DNA of 64,000 nucleotides from Desulforhopalus singaporensis (GCF_900104445.1 NZ_FNJI01000025.1:21351-85350), one strand, 5' to 3'; shown: positions 43,893-52,825, counted from the stretch's first letter. Program-made: numbers and translations. Notes: generated by a model from the sequence alone, not told the origin.

Positions 43893-45362
43893 TCACGATT
43901 CTTGAAGCGGGAGGTAGACGGTAAAGGTGGTACCGCTTCCCGGTACGCTGTTTACCCGGATCGAGCCGTGATGGGATTCGATTATCGACTTGACCAGGGA
44001 CAACCCCAGGCCGGTTCCCTGAATATTTCTGGTATTCTGGTCCTTTACCCGATAAAATCGGGTGAAGATTTTCGCTAGGTCTTCCTCGGCCATGCCAAAA
44101 CCGGTATCGCTCACTGCTACTTTCAGGTAGTCGAATTCGGTTTCGCCACTGATGGTTATGCTCGCGTTTTCAGGCGAGTATTTGATGGCGTTGGTGATCA
44201 GGTTGGAAAAGACTTCATCCATATTCTGCCGGTTGGCGAAAATCGGGGGGATGTCATCTGCGAGCTTGAGGTCGATGGTGATATTCTTTTCCGCTCCGTA
44301 GGGTGCGTGAAAATTCAACTGTTCGGTAAGAAGGCCGACCATGTCCACCTGCTCTTTCTCGTGACTGATCAACCCCGATTCTATTCTTGAGAGATCAAGG
44401 AGTTCGGTTACCAGATTGTTGAGGTTGAGAATTTTCTCCGAGGCTCGTTCCAGAATTTCCTTTTGCTTGTCGGTTACCTCACCGGCAAGACCGTCCTTGA
44501 TGTTTTTGAGCTGCATCAGCAGGGAGTTCATCGGGCTTCGCACCTCATGGGAAACCATGGAGACGAAGTCCGATTTCATCTGATTCATCATTTCCAGCGA
44601 GGTAATGTCGTGGAGTACGGTGATGGTTCCCAGGTTGTTTTTCGTTCTTCCGCGAAAAGGGGCGCAGCGGCAGCTGTAGATCTTTTCCTGGTCGTGGCAG
44701 GTGATGCGGAGTTCATTGGTTATCTCTGAAAAGGTTTCCGGCCCCATGGACAGCGCCTGGTCGATGGCTTCAAGGATGTTGCCGTCGCTTATGATGTCGG
44801 CGACATGTTTGCCGAGCACCTCTTCGCCGTGGTAGCCGATCATATGCAGAAACGACGGATTTGCCTGGACGATCAGCTTGTTGGTGTCGGTTGTCATGAC
44901 TCCGTCGGTGAGGCGGTTCAAAAGCATTTTAAGCCGCGATCGGGAGTCGGCGATATCCTGCAGCGCGCTGGTGTATTTCAAGGATTTGTTAACAACTGCA
45001 CGCAACTGGTCGGGGGTGAAGGGTTTGGGGATGAAATCGAACGCTCCCCTCTTCATCGCTTCTATCGAGTGTTCCAGAGTGGCATACCCGGTAATGACGA
45101 TCACCACGGTATCCGGATGATTCTTTCTCACCTCGCTGAGGACGTCGAATCCGGAGATGGAAGGCATCATCAGGTCCACCAGGATTATATCGTAATGCTT
45201 TTGCTGGATCATCTGCAATCCCTGTTCCCCGTCCGGGGCGACGGCGACCTCAAATCCGTTTTCAGAGAGCACGATACGGCAGGCATCACGAATTCTGGGT
45301 TCGTCGTCAATGACCAGGATATTGGCGGCATGTGATTGGGCGGATGATGGCGGAGTAGTCAT
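43893..45362 (-). CDS. Hybrid response regulator/sensor histidine kinase (REC-PAS-HisKA-HATPase)
   Basis: Cytosolic two-component protein of 489 residues with no membrane segment. The order is an N-terminal receiver (ILVIDDEPRIRDAC, phospho-acceptor Asp in IILVDLMMPSISG, Thr in VIVITGYATLE, Lys in FIPKPFTPDQ), a PAS domain (~residues 140-250), HisKA with DFVSMVSHEVRSPMNSL (His near residue 265) and HATPase (LITNAIKYSPENAS, DTGFGM, GTGLGLSLVKSI). A receiver at the N-terminus implies an upstream kinase. Start at 45362 with an AGGA box; ten more codons are open upstream. Divergent from the hdrA operon; no partner regulator nearby. Confidence 0.9.
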   Translation of the reverse strand: MTTPPSSAQSHAANILVIDDEPRIRDACRIVLSENGFEVAVAPDGEQGLQMIQQKHYDIILVDLMMPSISGFDVLSEVRKNHPDTVVIVITGYATLEHSIEAMKRGAFDFIPKPFTPDQLRAVVNKSLKYTSALQDIADSRSRLKMLLNRLTDGVMTTDTNKLIVQANPSFLHMIGYHGEEVLGKHVADIISDGNILEAIDQALSMGPETFSEITNELRITCHDQEKIYSCRCAPFRGRTKNNLGTITVLHDITSLEMMNQMKSDFVSMVSHEVRSPMNSLLMQLKNIKDGLAGEVTDKQKEILERASEKILNLNNLVTELLDLSRIESGLISHEKEQVDMVGLLTEQLNFHAPYGAEKNITIDLKLADDIPPIFANRQNMDEVFSNLITNAIKYSPENASITISGETEFDYLKVAVSDTGFGMAEEDLAKIFTRFYRVKDQNTRNIQGTGLGLSLVKSIIESHHGSIRVNSVPGSGTTFTVYLPLQES

Positions 45363-45392
45363 TTCCAGTTCCTGAGTAGTCGGTGAGAACAA

Positions 45393-45860
45393 ACCGGTAT
45401 AACAAGAGGTTGGTTCCGTGTTAACATTTGATCTGCAAAAGTGATTTTACCTTGTTCATTGAGCCGGGTTTTATCATATCAGAATGAGACCATACCCTAT
45501 CAAACAACCAAAGATGAAGAGAAAAAAGGTAATTTTACTGTAACATTACTACCAAAATAAGGATCGGCAACCGAAATTGAAAAAAATTATCATAAAATCG
45601 TCTGGATACCCGATAAAGGATGAAAAATTCGCAAATTTCAAGAAAAATTTATGGTAAGTATCATTTTTATATACAAATAGGGTTTTACAGAAAAAAAAAC
45701 TGTGATAACAGCGATTATCTATTATAATGCCAGTTGATCGAATCCTTAACCGATATTTTTGTCTATCGCAACAATGGTGCATACCCGCTGTAAAGCGCCG
45801 GTAGCAACACTATTACCAGCGGTTTACCTATCGGGGCCAAATCTTATGGAGGATTGTTTT
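45393..45860. other. 468-base divergent region upstream of hdrA
   Basis: Very AT-rich (45430-45750) with no supported gene, likely holding promoters for the kinase (-) and hdrA (+). Near the right end CCGCTG (45785-45790) can pair with CAGCGG (45817-45822), forming a leader hairpin 40 bases before the GGAGGA box of hdrA. The frame upstream of 45861 is open but precedes that box. Confidence 0.4.
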
Positions 45861-48800
45861 GTGACCAGGATTAACCCCCCAAAGGACAAGGAAGACAGGA
45901 TAGGTTCAGTATTAGTTGTAGGATCTGGAATAGGAGGGATGCAGGCATCTCTCGATCTTGCCAATAGCGGCCTTCTGGTTCATATGATCAATGACGAACC
46001 ATCTATTGGCGGTACAATGTCCCGGCTGGACAAGACCTTCCCAACAGGAGACTGTGCGATGTGCATGATCTCTCCGCGCATGGTTGAATCCAGCAGGCAT
46101 CCAAACATCAAGATGCATACCCTGTCAAGGGTCGAAGCCATATCGGGAGAAGCGGGGAATTTTACCGCCACCATTGTGGAGAAAGCCAGATATGTCGACC
46201 CCGAGCGCTGTACCGGGTGCGGCGCCTGCGAACCCCAGTGTCCGACCAAGGTGGTTAATAGCTTTAACCAGGGACTTGACAAGCGCAAGGCCATCTACGC
46301 CCTCTTTCCCCAGGCGGTGCCGAACACGAGAGCAATCGATCCGGACTACTGCCTCTACCTTACCCGCAATGTATGCCGCAAATGTGAAAAGGCCTGTGAC
46401 GCCAAGGCGATCAACTTTGAAGATACCGACAAAAGGCATGAGATCAGGGTCGGCTCCGTCGTCCTCACCCCGGGGTTGAAGACGTACCAGCCGGAGATAC
46501 GCCAGGAACTGGGGTATGGAAGGCTGGAGAACGTGGTAACCTCGCTGCAGTTCGAACGGCTGTTGTCCGCATCAGGCCCATGTGGAGGCGAGGTGGCAAG
46601 GCCGTCCGACGGTGGTCACCCCAAGCGTCTGGCATGGGTTCAGTGTGTGGGGTCGAGAAATTCGCACAACGCCAATCCGTGGTGCTCTTCGGTATGCTGC
46701 ATGTACGCGGCAAAACAGTCGATCATCGCCAAGGAGCACGACAGCGAGGTGCAGTCGACCATCTACTACATGGAGCTTCGCGCCTTTGGCAAGGACTTTG
46801 ACAAATATATTGAAAAAGCGAAAAACGATGCGGGGGTCGTCTACAAGAGGGCGATGATCTCGGAAATAGTCGAAGATCCCGAAACAAAAAATCTGATAAT
46901 TCATGCTGTTGGCGATGACGGGAAACTGGTCTGGGAAGAATATGACATGGTGATCCTGTCGATCGGGTTTGAGCCGAGGGTGGACGCTGCAGAATTTTCA
47001 CGGATTTTCGGGATCAATACCGACGAGTACGGGTTCGCCCAGACTTCCAAGCTGCGGCCTGTCGAGAGTTCGAGAAAAGGTATTTACGTGGCGGGGACCT
47101 ATCAGGGGCCCAAAGATATTCCGGAAACAGTTATCCAGGGCAGCGGGGCGGCGGCGCAGGCGATGATGCTGCTCGGAGAAAAGCGCGGTACCGAAGTTAC
47201 CCAGGTGGTGTTGCCCGACGAAAAAGATGTCGAGGGTGAAGCACCGCGAGTCGGCGTCATTGTATGTCATTGCGGGACCAATATTGCCGGGACCGTCGAT
47301 GTGCAGAAAATCGCCGATGCCGCCTCCCTGGAACCAGGGGTGGCCCATGCCGAAACCATTATCTACGCCTGTGCCCCGGACGGCCAGCAGAAGATAAGGG
47401 ATCTGATCGAAGAAAAGCGACTCAACCGGGTAGTGGTCGCCTCGTGCACTCCGAGAACCCACTCGCCTCTTTTCCAGGACACCATCCGTGAAGTTGGGCT
47501 GAACAAATTTCTTTTTGAACTGGCCGACATCCGTGAACAATGTTCCTGGTGTCATATGAACGATAAGGAGAACGCGACCCGCAAGGCGATTGAAATCGTC
47601 AATATGAATGTGGCCAAAACCAGGAACCTGGTTCCGGTATCACAAGCTTCCGTGGGCGTTGAACATACGGCTCTGGTTGTCGGCGGAGGAATTGCCGGGA
47701 TGAACGCTGCGCTGTCGATGGCTGAGCAGGGATACGGGGTCCATATTGTGGAAAAATCCAACCGTCTCGGAGGGTTGCTGCGTAAGGTGCGCACTACCCT
47801 TGAGCAAGACGATGTGCCGGCGTTCCTTAAAGGGGTTATCGAAAAAGTCCAGGAAAGAGACGATATAACCGTCCATATGCGGACCACCGTAGAGTCGTTT
47901 GACGGTTTTGTCGGCAATTTCTCAACGAAACTGAGTAACGGCACGGTGGTGAGGCATGGGGCGCTACTCATAGCGGTTGGCGGCCAGGAATATCAGCCCA
48001 CCGAATATGAGTATGGAAAATCACAGCGGATAATCACCCAGCGCGATCTGGAAAACAGGCTGGTTGAAATCGATCCCGCCCCGGATGAAACCTATGTCAT
48101 GATCCAGTGCGTTGGGTCCAGGGAAGAGCCGAACAATTACTGTTCAAGAATCTGCTGCCAGGACGCCCTGAAAAATGCAATTGCCATCAAGGAAAAGTCT
48201 CCTGAAACCCGGGTCGTTATACTTTACCGCGATATGCGGGCGTATGGGCTGAAGGAAAATTATTACCGCAAAGCACGGGATCTCGGGGTCCTGTTTTTTC
48301 TCTTCACCCCCGAGCAAAAACCAGAGGTCAGCGTGGAAGACGACACCATCAAGGTGACCTTTGCGTCGGCGGTACTTGACAAGGATATTGAAGTCGACGC
48401 AGATTATCTGGTGCTGTCAACCGGACTGCGACCCCAGCCGGACCAGGAAGAGTTCGCCAAGCAGTTCAAGCTCACCTGCAACCTCGACGGATTTCTGCTG
48501 GAAGCGCACGTCAAGCTGCGTCCTGTGGACTTCCCAAGTGAGGGTTTTTTCCTCGCCGGACTCGCCCATGCCCCGAAGAATCTCGAAGAGACTCTAAGTC
48601 AGTCTCTTGCCGCTGCCGGTAGGGTGGGAACGCTGCTTTCCAAGAACAGTCTCACCGTGTCTGGAGTTATCTCGAAACACAACCGCGATATATGCATGTC
48701 GTGCCTTGCCTGTGTGAGGAAGTGCCCGTTCGGAGCTCCGTTTATCGATGAGGACGGCAGGGTAAGTCATAATGAGGTCAAGTGTACCGGTTGCGGCATC

Positions 48801-48896
48801 TGTGCCGGCGTCTGCCCGGCAAAAGCGTATCAGATCAACTACTTCAGGGATGATCAGATGCTTGCCATGATCGAATCGGTGACCGAGATGAAGTAG
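45861..48896 (+). CDS. hdrA: Double-length HdrA-family flavoprotein of the methylene-THF reductase module
   Basis: FAD/Fe-S electron-confurcating core protein of the heterodisulfide-reductase A type, 1011 residues, built as two tandem halves. Half one has VVGSGIGGMQASLDLANSG near residue 15 and cluster motifs CTGCGACEPQCP and CRKCEKACDAK near 115-180. Half two has VGVIVCHCGTNIAG near 460, VVASCTPRTHSPLF, the second FAD site VVGGGIAGMNAALSMAEQGY near 610, and a two-cluster ferredoxin end (CMSCLACVRKCPFG; CTGCGICAGVCPAK). I chose the GTG at 45861, eight bases after GGAGGA. Gene order hdrA-mvhD-metV-metF matches the Moorella MetVF-Hdr-MvhD complex, so it probably couples NADH or ferredoxin to methylene-THF reduction. 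No hdrB or hdrC is present. Confidence 0.88.
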   Translation: MTRINPPKDKEDRIGSVLVVGSGIGGMQASLDLANSGLLVHMINDEPSIGGTMSRLDKTFPTGDCAMCMISPRMVESSRHPNIKMHTLSRVEAISGEAGNFTATIVEKARYVDPERCTGCGACEPQCPTKVVNSFNQGLDKRKAIYALFPQAVPNTRAIDPDYCLYLTRNVCRKCEKACDAKAINFEDTDKRHEIRVGSVVLTPGLKTYQPEIRQELGYGRLENVVTSLQFERLLSASGPCGGEVARPSDGGHPKRLAWVQCVGSRNSHNANPWCSSVCCMYAAKQSIIAKEHDSEVQSTIYYMELRAFGKDFDKYIEKAKNDAGVVYKRAMISEIVEDPETKNLIIHAVGDDGKLVWEEYDMVILSIGFEPRVDAAEFSRIFGINTDEYGFAQTSKLRPVESSRKGIYVAGTYQGPKDIPETVIQGSGAAAQAMMLLGEKRGTEVTQVVLPDEKDVEGEAPRVGVIVCHCGTNIAGTVDVQKIADAASLEPGVAHAETIIYACAPDGQQKIRDLIEEKRLNRVVVASCTPRTHSPLFQDTIREVGLNKFLFELADIREQCSWCHMNDKENATRKAIEIVNMNVAKTRNLVPVSQASVGVEHTALVVGGGIAGMNAALSMAEQGYGVHIVEKSNRLGGLLRKVRTTLEQDDVPAFLKGVIEKVQERDDITVHMRTTVESFDGFVGNFSTKLSNGTVVRHGALLIAVGGQEYQPTEYEYGKSQRIITQRDLENRLVEIDPAPDETYVMIQCVGSREEPNNYCSRICCQDALKNAIAIKEKSPETRVVILYRDMRAYGLKENYYRKARDLGVLFFLFTPEQKPEVSVEDDTIKVTFASAVLDKDIEVDADYLVLSTGLRPQPDQEEFAKQFKLTCNLDGFLLEAHVKLRPVDFPSEGFFLAGLAHAPKNLEETLSQSLAAAGRVGTLLSKNSLTVSGVISKHNRDICMSCLACVRKCPFGAPFIDEDGRVSHNEVKCTGCGICAGVCPAKAYQINYFRDDQMLAMIESVTEMK

Positions 48897-48978
48897 TCGT
48901 CGGGGGTGCTGTTACAGGAGACGATGTGAGGGGAAGTTCAATTCTTTGAAAGGTCAAGTCAACTAGAAGGAATCAAGC

Positions 48979-49497
48979 ATGGCGATTGGCGAAGAAAAAA
49001 TTGAAGAACCGATAAGTCCGGAAAAGCAGCGTGAAATACCGGATGACTGGAAGCCTAACATAATAGCTTTTGCATGTCACTATTGCGCCTTTGCAGCAGC
49101 CGACCTCGCTGGGGTCATGAGGCTGCCGTATCCGCCAAATGTCAAGGTCATACGGCTGCCCTGTACCGGAAAGCTTGACCAGGTATATATCCTGAGGGCG
49201 TTTGAGCGGGGGGTTGACGGCGTTTTCGCCGCCGGCTGACTTGAGGGACAATGCCATTTCCTGGAAGGAAATCTCAACGCGGTAAAAAGAGTACGCAGGG
49301 TAAAGAAAATGTTGCTCTTAGTGGGGGTAGATCCCGCAAGGCTGGAGTTTTTCAACCTGTCTGCGGCGCAAGGGCCGAGATGGGCGGAAATCTGTACCGA
49401 GTTCACAGCACGGATAGCCGAAAAGGGTCCGTCACCGATCTGGTATGCACTAAAAAAGAAGAAAGAGACCACCGTGAGTGATAAACAGGCCGCCTGA
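48979..49497 (+). CDS. mvhD: MvhD-type Fe-S protein, selenoprotein (read through UGA at 49237)
   Basis: Small [2Fe-2S] protein that links HdrA to its redox partner, 172 residues when TGA at 49237-49239 is read as Sec87. The joined sequence shows all family landmarks: FACHYCAFAAADLAG near 30-45, RLPCTGKLD near 60, then VFAAG-Sec-LEGQCHFLEGN, which corresponds to the conserved GCxxGxCHxxxGN motif with Sec in place of the first Cys, and LVGVDPARLEFFNLSAAQG later. Without read-through the conserved C-terminal half would be lost. Sec-containing MvhD is known in methanogens and some sulfate reducers. An AAGGA box precedes the ATG. A downstream hairpin is less clear than in fdhA. Confidence 0.9.
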
Positions 49498-49546
49498 CAA
49501 GAGGTTTAGGGCGGGGATACGTTATCGATGAAGGAGTGGAGATACT

Positions 49547-50209
49547 ATGATAGTAGGAGAACAGAAACCTTTTGACGAAATATGGGATATGGTCAAAGGG
49601 CATAAGCAGCTTACCGTATTCGGATGTAATACCTGTGTGTCTGTCTGTCATCAGGGGGGAAACAAGGAGGCGGAGATTCTGGCTTCTCTATTGCGCATGA
49701 GGGCAAGCCAGGAAGATGTTGAGATTGAGATCAGCGACGGGGGAATCGAACGACAGTGCGAACATCCTTTCTTCGACAAGGTTCAGGAAACCCTTAGAAA
49801 ATCAGAAGCGATTCTCAGCCTTGCCTGCGGTATCGGGGTCCAGTTTACCGCCCAAAAATATATGTCCACCCCGGTCTACCCGGCACTGAACACCACCTTT
49901 CTCGGCGATGTCCCGGCGGAGGGATTTTTTACTGAAAAGTGCCAGGCCTGTGGAGACTGCATCCTCGGGATAACCGGAGGGGTCTGTCCGGTCAGCCGCT
50001 GCTGCAAGAGACTGTTCAACGGCCCGTGCGGAGGGTCCTCCGACGGAAAATGCGAGATCTCCAAGGATGTTGACTGCGCATGGCAACTCGTGGTCGATCG
50101 GCTTGAAGCGCTCGGTAAACTCGATGATTATGAGAAAATCACTCCTATAAAAGACTGGTCCAAAGACAGGGCAGGAGGGCCTCGATCATTCAAACTGGAG
50201 GACTTCTAA
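49547..50209 (+). CDS. metV: Methylene-THF reductase Fe-S/zinc subunit
   Basis: Accessory subunit of the acetogen-type methylenetetrahydrofolate reductase, 220 residues, that connects MetF to the electron supply. Cysteine motifs are FGCNTCVSVCHQGGNKEAE near residue 26, and CQACGDCILGITGGVCPVSRCCKRLFNGPCGG near 130-160, which binds Fe-S clusters and zinc (given here as a family description). A GAAGGAG box precedes the ATG. It is two bases upstream of metF, so translation is coupled, and follows hdrA and mvhD on the same strand. Confidence 0.9.
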   Translation: MIVGEQKPFDEIWDMVKGHKQLTVFGCNTCVSVCHQGGNKEAEILASLLRMRASQEDVEIEISDGGIERQCEHPFFDKVQETLRKSEAILSLACGIGVQFTAQKYMSTPVYPALNTTFLGDVPAEGFFTEKCQACGDCILGITGGVCPVSRCCKRLFNGPCGGSSDGKCEISKDVDCAWQLVVDRLEALGKLDDYEKITPIKDWSKDRAGGPRSFKLEDF

Positions 50210-50211
50210 AG

Positions 50212-51147
50212 ATGAAAGAGATACGAACGAACAGCAGACTCGAAAAAATATTGAAAAACGGGCATATTGCGGTGACCAGTGAATGCGGGCCGCCCCGTTC
50301 AAGCGATGCCGCTGTTGTTGTCGAAAAAGGTCATCTGATAAAGGATCACGTCGATTGCATCAATATAACCGATAATCAGACGTCGGTTACGAGACTGTGC
50401 AGCCTGGCTTCCTGCATCCACCTGAAAAACGAAGGGTTGGAACCGGCCCTGCAAATGGTGGTTCGCGACAGGAACCGGATTGCCCTGCAAAGCGATATTC
50501 TCGGGGCGGCATCATTTGGCATAAACAGTGTTCTCTGTCTGTCGGGTGACCACCAAAGCTTCGGCGACAATCCCAGTTCACAGAATGTGTTTGACCTCGA
50601 CTCGATGCAGCTGATCCAGACCGTCCGTCATATGCGTGACGAGGGAAAATTCTTGAACGGCGACGAAATCAAGGTCCCCCCGAAAATTTTTGTCGGCGCC
50701 GCGGCAAACCCGTTTGCCGATCCGTTCAAGATTCGTGTGCCGAGGCTGGCCAAGAAAGTGGCCGCCGGCGCCGAATTTATTCAGACCCAATGTGTATATA
50801 ATCTTGACAAGTTTGAAGAATGGATGAAAGGTGTGGTGGACAGGGGGTTGCACGAGAAGGTTTATATCCTTGCCGGGATCACCCCGATGAGATCCGTCGG
50901 TATGGCGAAGTACATGGCCCGTGCGGTTCCCGGGATGGATGTACCACAGGAAATCATCGATCGCCTTTCCGGGGTCCCGAAAGAGAAACAGGCTGCCGAG
51001 GGGATTACCATTGCGGTGGAGGCGATAGAAAGGTTAAAAGAGTGTACCGGAGTTTCAGGGTTTCATATCATGGCTATCGAATGGGAAGAAAAGGTGCCTG
51101 AAATAGTTGAACGGGCAGGGCTTTATCCAAGACCTGCAGTAGATTAA
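50212..51147 (+). CDS. metF: Methylenetetrahydrofolate reductase
   Basis: FMN/FAD-dependent reductase forming 5-methyl-THF from 5,10-methylene-THF, the last folate step before AcsE. TIM barrel with VTSECGPPRSSD near residue 22 (conserved Glu), INITDNQTSVTRL, LCLSGDHQSFGDN, GAAANPFADP, AGAEFIQTQCVYNL and YILAGITPMRS. All are recognised MetF segments. It is 311 residues, typical of the acetogen form. The ATG follows the metV stop directly and uses a GGAGG box inside metV. Confidence 0.95.
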   Translation: MKEIRTNSRLEKILKNGHIAVTSECGPPRSSDAAVVVEKGHLIKDHVDCINITDNQTSVTRLCSLASCIHLKNEGLEPALQMVVRDRNRIALQSDILGAASFGINSVLCLSGDHQSFGDNPSSQNVFDLDSMQLIQTVRHMRDEGKFLNGDEIKVPPKIFVGAAANPFADPFKIRVPRLAKKVAAGAEFIQTQCVYNLDKFEEWMKGVVDRGLHEKVYILAGITPMRSVGMAKYMARAVPGMDVPQEIIDRLSGVPKEKQAAEGITIAVEAIERLKECTGVSGFHIMAIEWEEKVPEIVERAGLYPRPAVD

Positions 51148-51177
51148 CAAAGATTATTTTATAAAGGGAATTGCGTC

Positions 51178-51372
51178 ATGTGCCAGACAAGTGTGATGTT
51201 GACCAAAGGCGGCGATGAAGAACTGTTGCTTGAGAATGTGACCGCTTTGGAAGTTCTTGAGGATGGCCTGAAAATAACGAGCCTGTTCGACGGCACCAGG
51301 ACAATAAACGGAGTTGCCATAAGCAGGATTGATTTCAACGACGGAAAGGTTTTTCTTAAAGAGACAAGGTAG
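51178..51372 (+). CDS. cooT: CooT-family nickel-binding protein
   Basis: 64-residue homologue of CooT, a dimeric Ni(II)-binding protein that assists CODH maturation in Rhodospirillum rubrum; binding involves the N-terminal Met-Cys. Here the sequence starts MCQTSVMLTKGGDEELLLEN, keeps the Cys at position 2, and shows the family pattern LFDGTRTINGVAISRIDFNDGKVFL. It is 30 bases after metF and 42 before a His-rich protein, forming a nickel-handling tail to the metVF operon. Confidence 0.85.
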   Translation: MCQTSVMLTKGGDEELLLENVTALEVLEDGLKITSLFDGTRTINGVAISRIDFNDGKVFLKETR

Positions 51373-51414
51373 CGGCTGAGGTTAACAACATAACAGGGAG
51401 CGACAGGAAAAGTA

Positions 51415-51705
51415 ATGGATAACGTCGAAAAGCTCAGAGTTTTGCTGCAGCACTGGATAGACCATAACAAGGGACACGTTGAAGAGTTTGAAACATGGCG
51501 CAAGTTGATGAGTGAGGAGAACAGGGAATCGTTAGCCGACCATATCACCGCAGCGATAGAAAAAATGGCAACAGTAAACGGAGAACTGGGAAAAGCGCTG
51601 CACGAGCTTGGCGGTCCGCAGAAAAGTAGTGATCACCATCATGATCACCACCACCATCATGATCATCACCATCATCATCATCACGACCATGATCATGATC
51701 ATTAA
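51415..51705 (+). CDS. Small protein with a His/Asp-rich C-terminal tail (putative nickel chaperone)
   Basis: 96 residues. Residues 1-70 form an amphipathic helical domain (LRVLLQHWIDHNKGHVEEFE, ITAAIEKMATVNGELGKAL). The last 24 residues (73-96) consist only of 18 His and 6 Asp. This architecture resembles the R. rubrum nickel chaperone CooJ and the His-rich tails of HypB/UreE, though sequence similarity outside the tail is not evident to me. Directly after cooT and before a terminator. Nickel storage or delivery to CODH/ACS is a strong inference from the tail and the neighbours; zinc or cobalt binding is also possible. Confidence 0.8.
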   Translation: MDNVEKLRVLLQHWIDHNKGHVEEFETWRKLMSEENRESLADHITAAIEKMATVNGELGKALHELGGPQKSSDHHHDHHHHHDHHHHHHHDHDHDH

Positions 51706-51751
51706 TTTTTTTTGGTGAAGCGAGGTAGCGTTACGTTACCAACCATACGCG

Positions 51752-51792
51752 AAAAAAGGCGGCAGAAAAAAATATTTCTGCCGCCTTTTTTG
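51752..51792. terminator. Bidirectional terminator after the metVF-cooT unit
   Basis: AAAAAAGGCGGCAGAAA (51752-51768) pairs with TTTCTGCCGCCTTTTTT (51775-51791). With A-run on one side and T-run on the other, it serves the metF operon and the convergent folD gene. Confidence 0.9.
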
Positions 51793-51823
51793 TTGCTGTA
51801 AACTCCGTTCAGACGATGGTCAA

Positions 51824-52720
51824 TTATTCAAGACCAAGTGTCTTTTTAGCCGAGGTAAGGGTGTTCTTCATGAGCATTGCTATGGTCATGGGTCCGACAC
51901 CGCCCGGTACGGGAGTGATCTTTCCGGCAATCTCTTTTGCCCTGTCGTAGTCAACATCGCCTTTCAGGATGGCTTTTCCGGTGGCTTCGTTCATGCCGAC
52001 ACGGTTGACGCCGACGTCGATAACCGTGGCACCAGGCTTGATCCATTCCGGCTTGACCAGGTCAGGCACGCCGGCGGCAACGATCAGGATGTCAGCGCGC
52101 TTGCAGTGAGCGGCAAGGTCCTTGGTACGGGTGTGAACGATAGTGACGGTGGAGTTGGCGCCGACACCTTTCTGGGCCATCATCATAGCAATCGGTTTGC
52201 CAACGATGTTGGAACGGCCGACGACGACAACTTCAGCACCGGAAGTCTCGGTTCCCGAACGGACGATCATCTCCTGAATACCAGCCGGGGTGCACGGCAG
52301 AAAACGGACCTCATCGCCGCCGATCATCAACCGACCTACGTTCACCGGATGGAATGCGTCGACGTCCTTGTCCGGATTGATGGCGTTGAGAACTTTCTTG
52401 TCATCAATATGCTTGGGCAGCGGAAGCTGGACCAGGATGCCGTGAATGTTTTCATCGTTGTTGTACTTGTCGATAAGGGCCAGCAGATCGGCTTCGGAAA
52501 TGTCTTCCGGCTGGTCGTCCTGGATCTCGTTGAATCCAACACTCAGGGCGGTTTTTACCTTAAGTGTAACGTAGCTCACGGAGGCAGGGCTTTTGCCCAC
52601 GAGGATAGTCACCAGGCCGGGGACTTTACCGACTTTTTCTTTCATCTCCTCAACTTCCTGCTTGATCTCGGCGAGGATTTCTTTACGTATTTCGGTACCA
52701 CTAATAATTTCAGCAGTCAT
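51824..52720 (-). CDS. folD: Methylenetetrahydrofolate dehydrogenase / methenyl-THF cyclohydrolase
   Basis: Bifunctional folate enzyme converting formyl-THF to methylene-THF via methenyl-THF, with NAD(P)H. Catalytic Lys/Tyr region SPASVSYVTLKVKTALSVGF near residue 45 (SYVxxK motif), ILVQLPLPKHID, CTPAGIQEMI, the Rossmann motif VVVGRSNIVGKPIAMMM near 165 and PVPGGVGPMTIAMLM near 270 are all present. It is 298 residues, with an AAGGAG box upstream. Transcribed after fhs, from which it is separated by a perfect hairpin. Confidence 0.97.
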   Translation of the reverse strand: MTAEIISGTEIRKEILAEIKQEVEEMKEKVGKVPGLVTILVGKSPASVSYVTLKVKTALSVGFNEIQDDQPEDISEADLLALIDKYNNDENIHGILVQLPLPKHIDDKKVLNAINPDKDVDAFHPVNVGRLMIGGDEVRFLPCTPAGIQEMIVRSGTETSGAEVVVVGRSNIVGKPIAMMMAQKGVGANSTVTIVHTRTKDLAAHCKRADILIVAAGVPDLVKPEWIKPGATVIDVGVNRVGMNEATGKAILKGDVDYDRAKEIAGKITPVPGGVGPMTIAMLMKNTLTSAKKTLGLE

Positions 52721-52766
52721 TGTATCATAAACTCCTTATCAGATTCTTTGGTAAGGCCGGAATGCA

Positions 52767-52801
52767 GGAAGCGGCAAACTAAGGGATAGTTTGCCGCTTC
52801 C
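52767..52801 (-). other. Perfect 14-bp hairpin between fhs and folD
   Basis: GGAAGCGGCAAACT (52767-52780) is the exact complement of AGTTTGCCGCTTCC (52788-52801), loop of seven bases. Neither strand has a T-run after it, so it is not a classical terminator. It lies between the fhs stop and the folD ribosome-binding site and could stabilise the fhs message or act as a processing or partial-termination site. Confidence 0.6.
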
Positions 52802-52825
52802 GTTGTCTATTGGCGACACAGAGGC

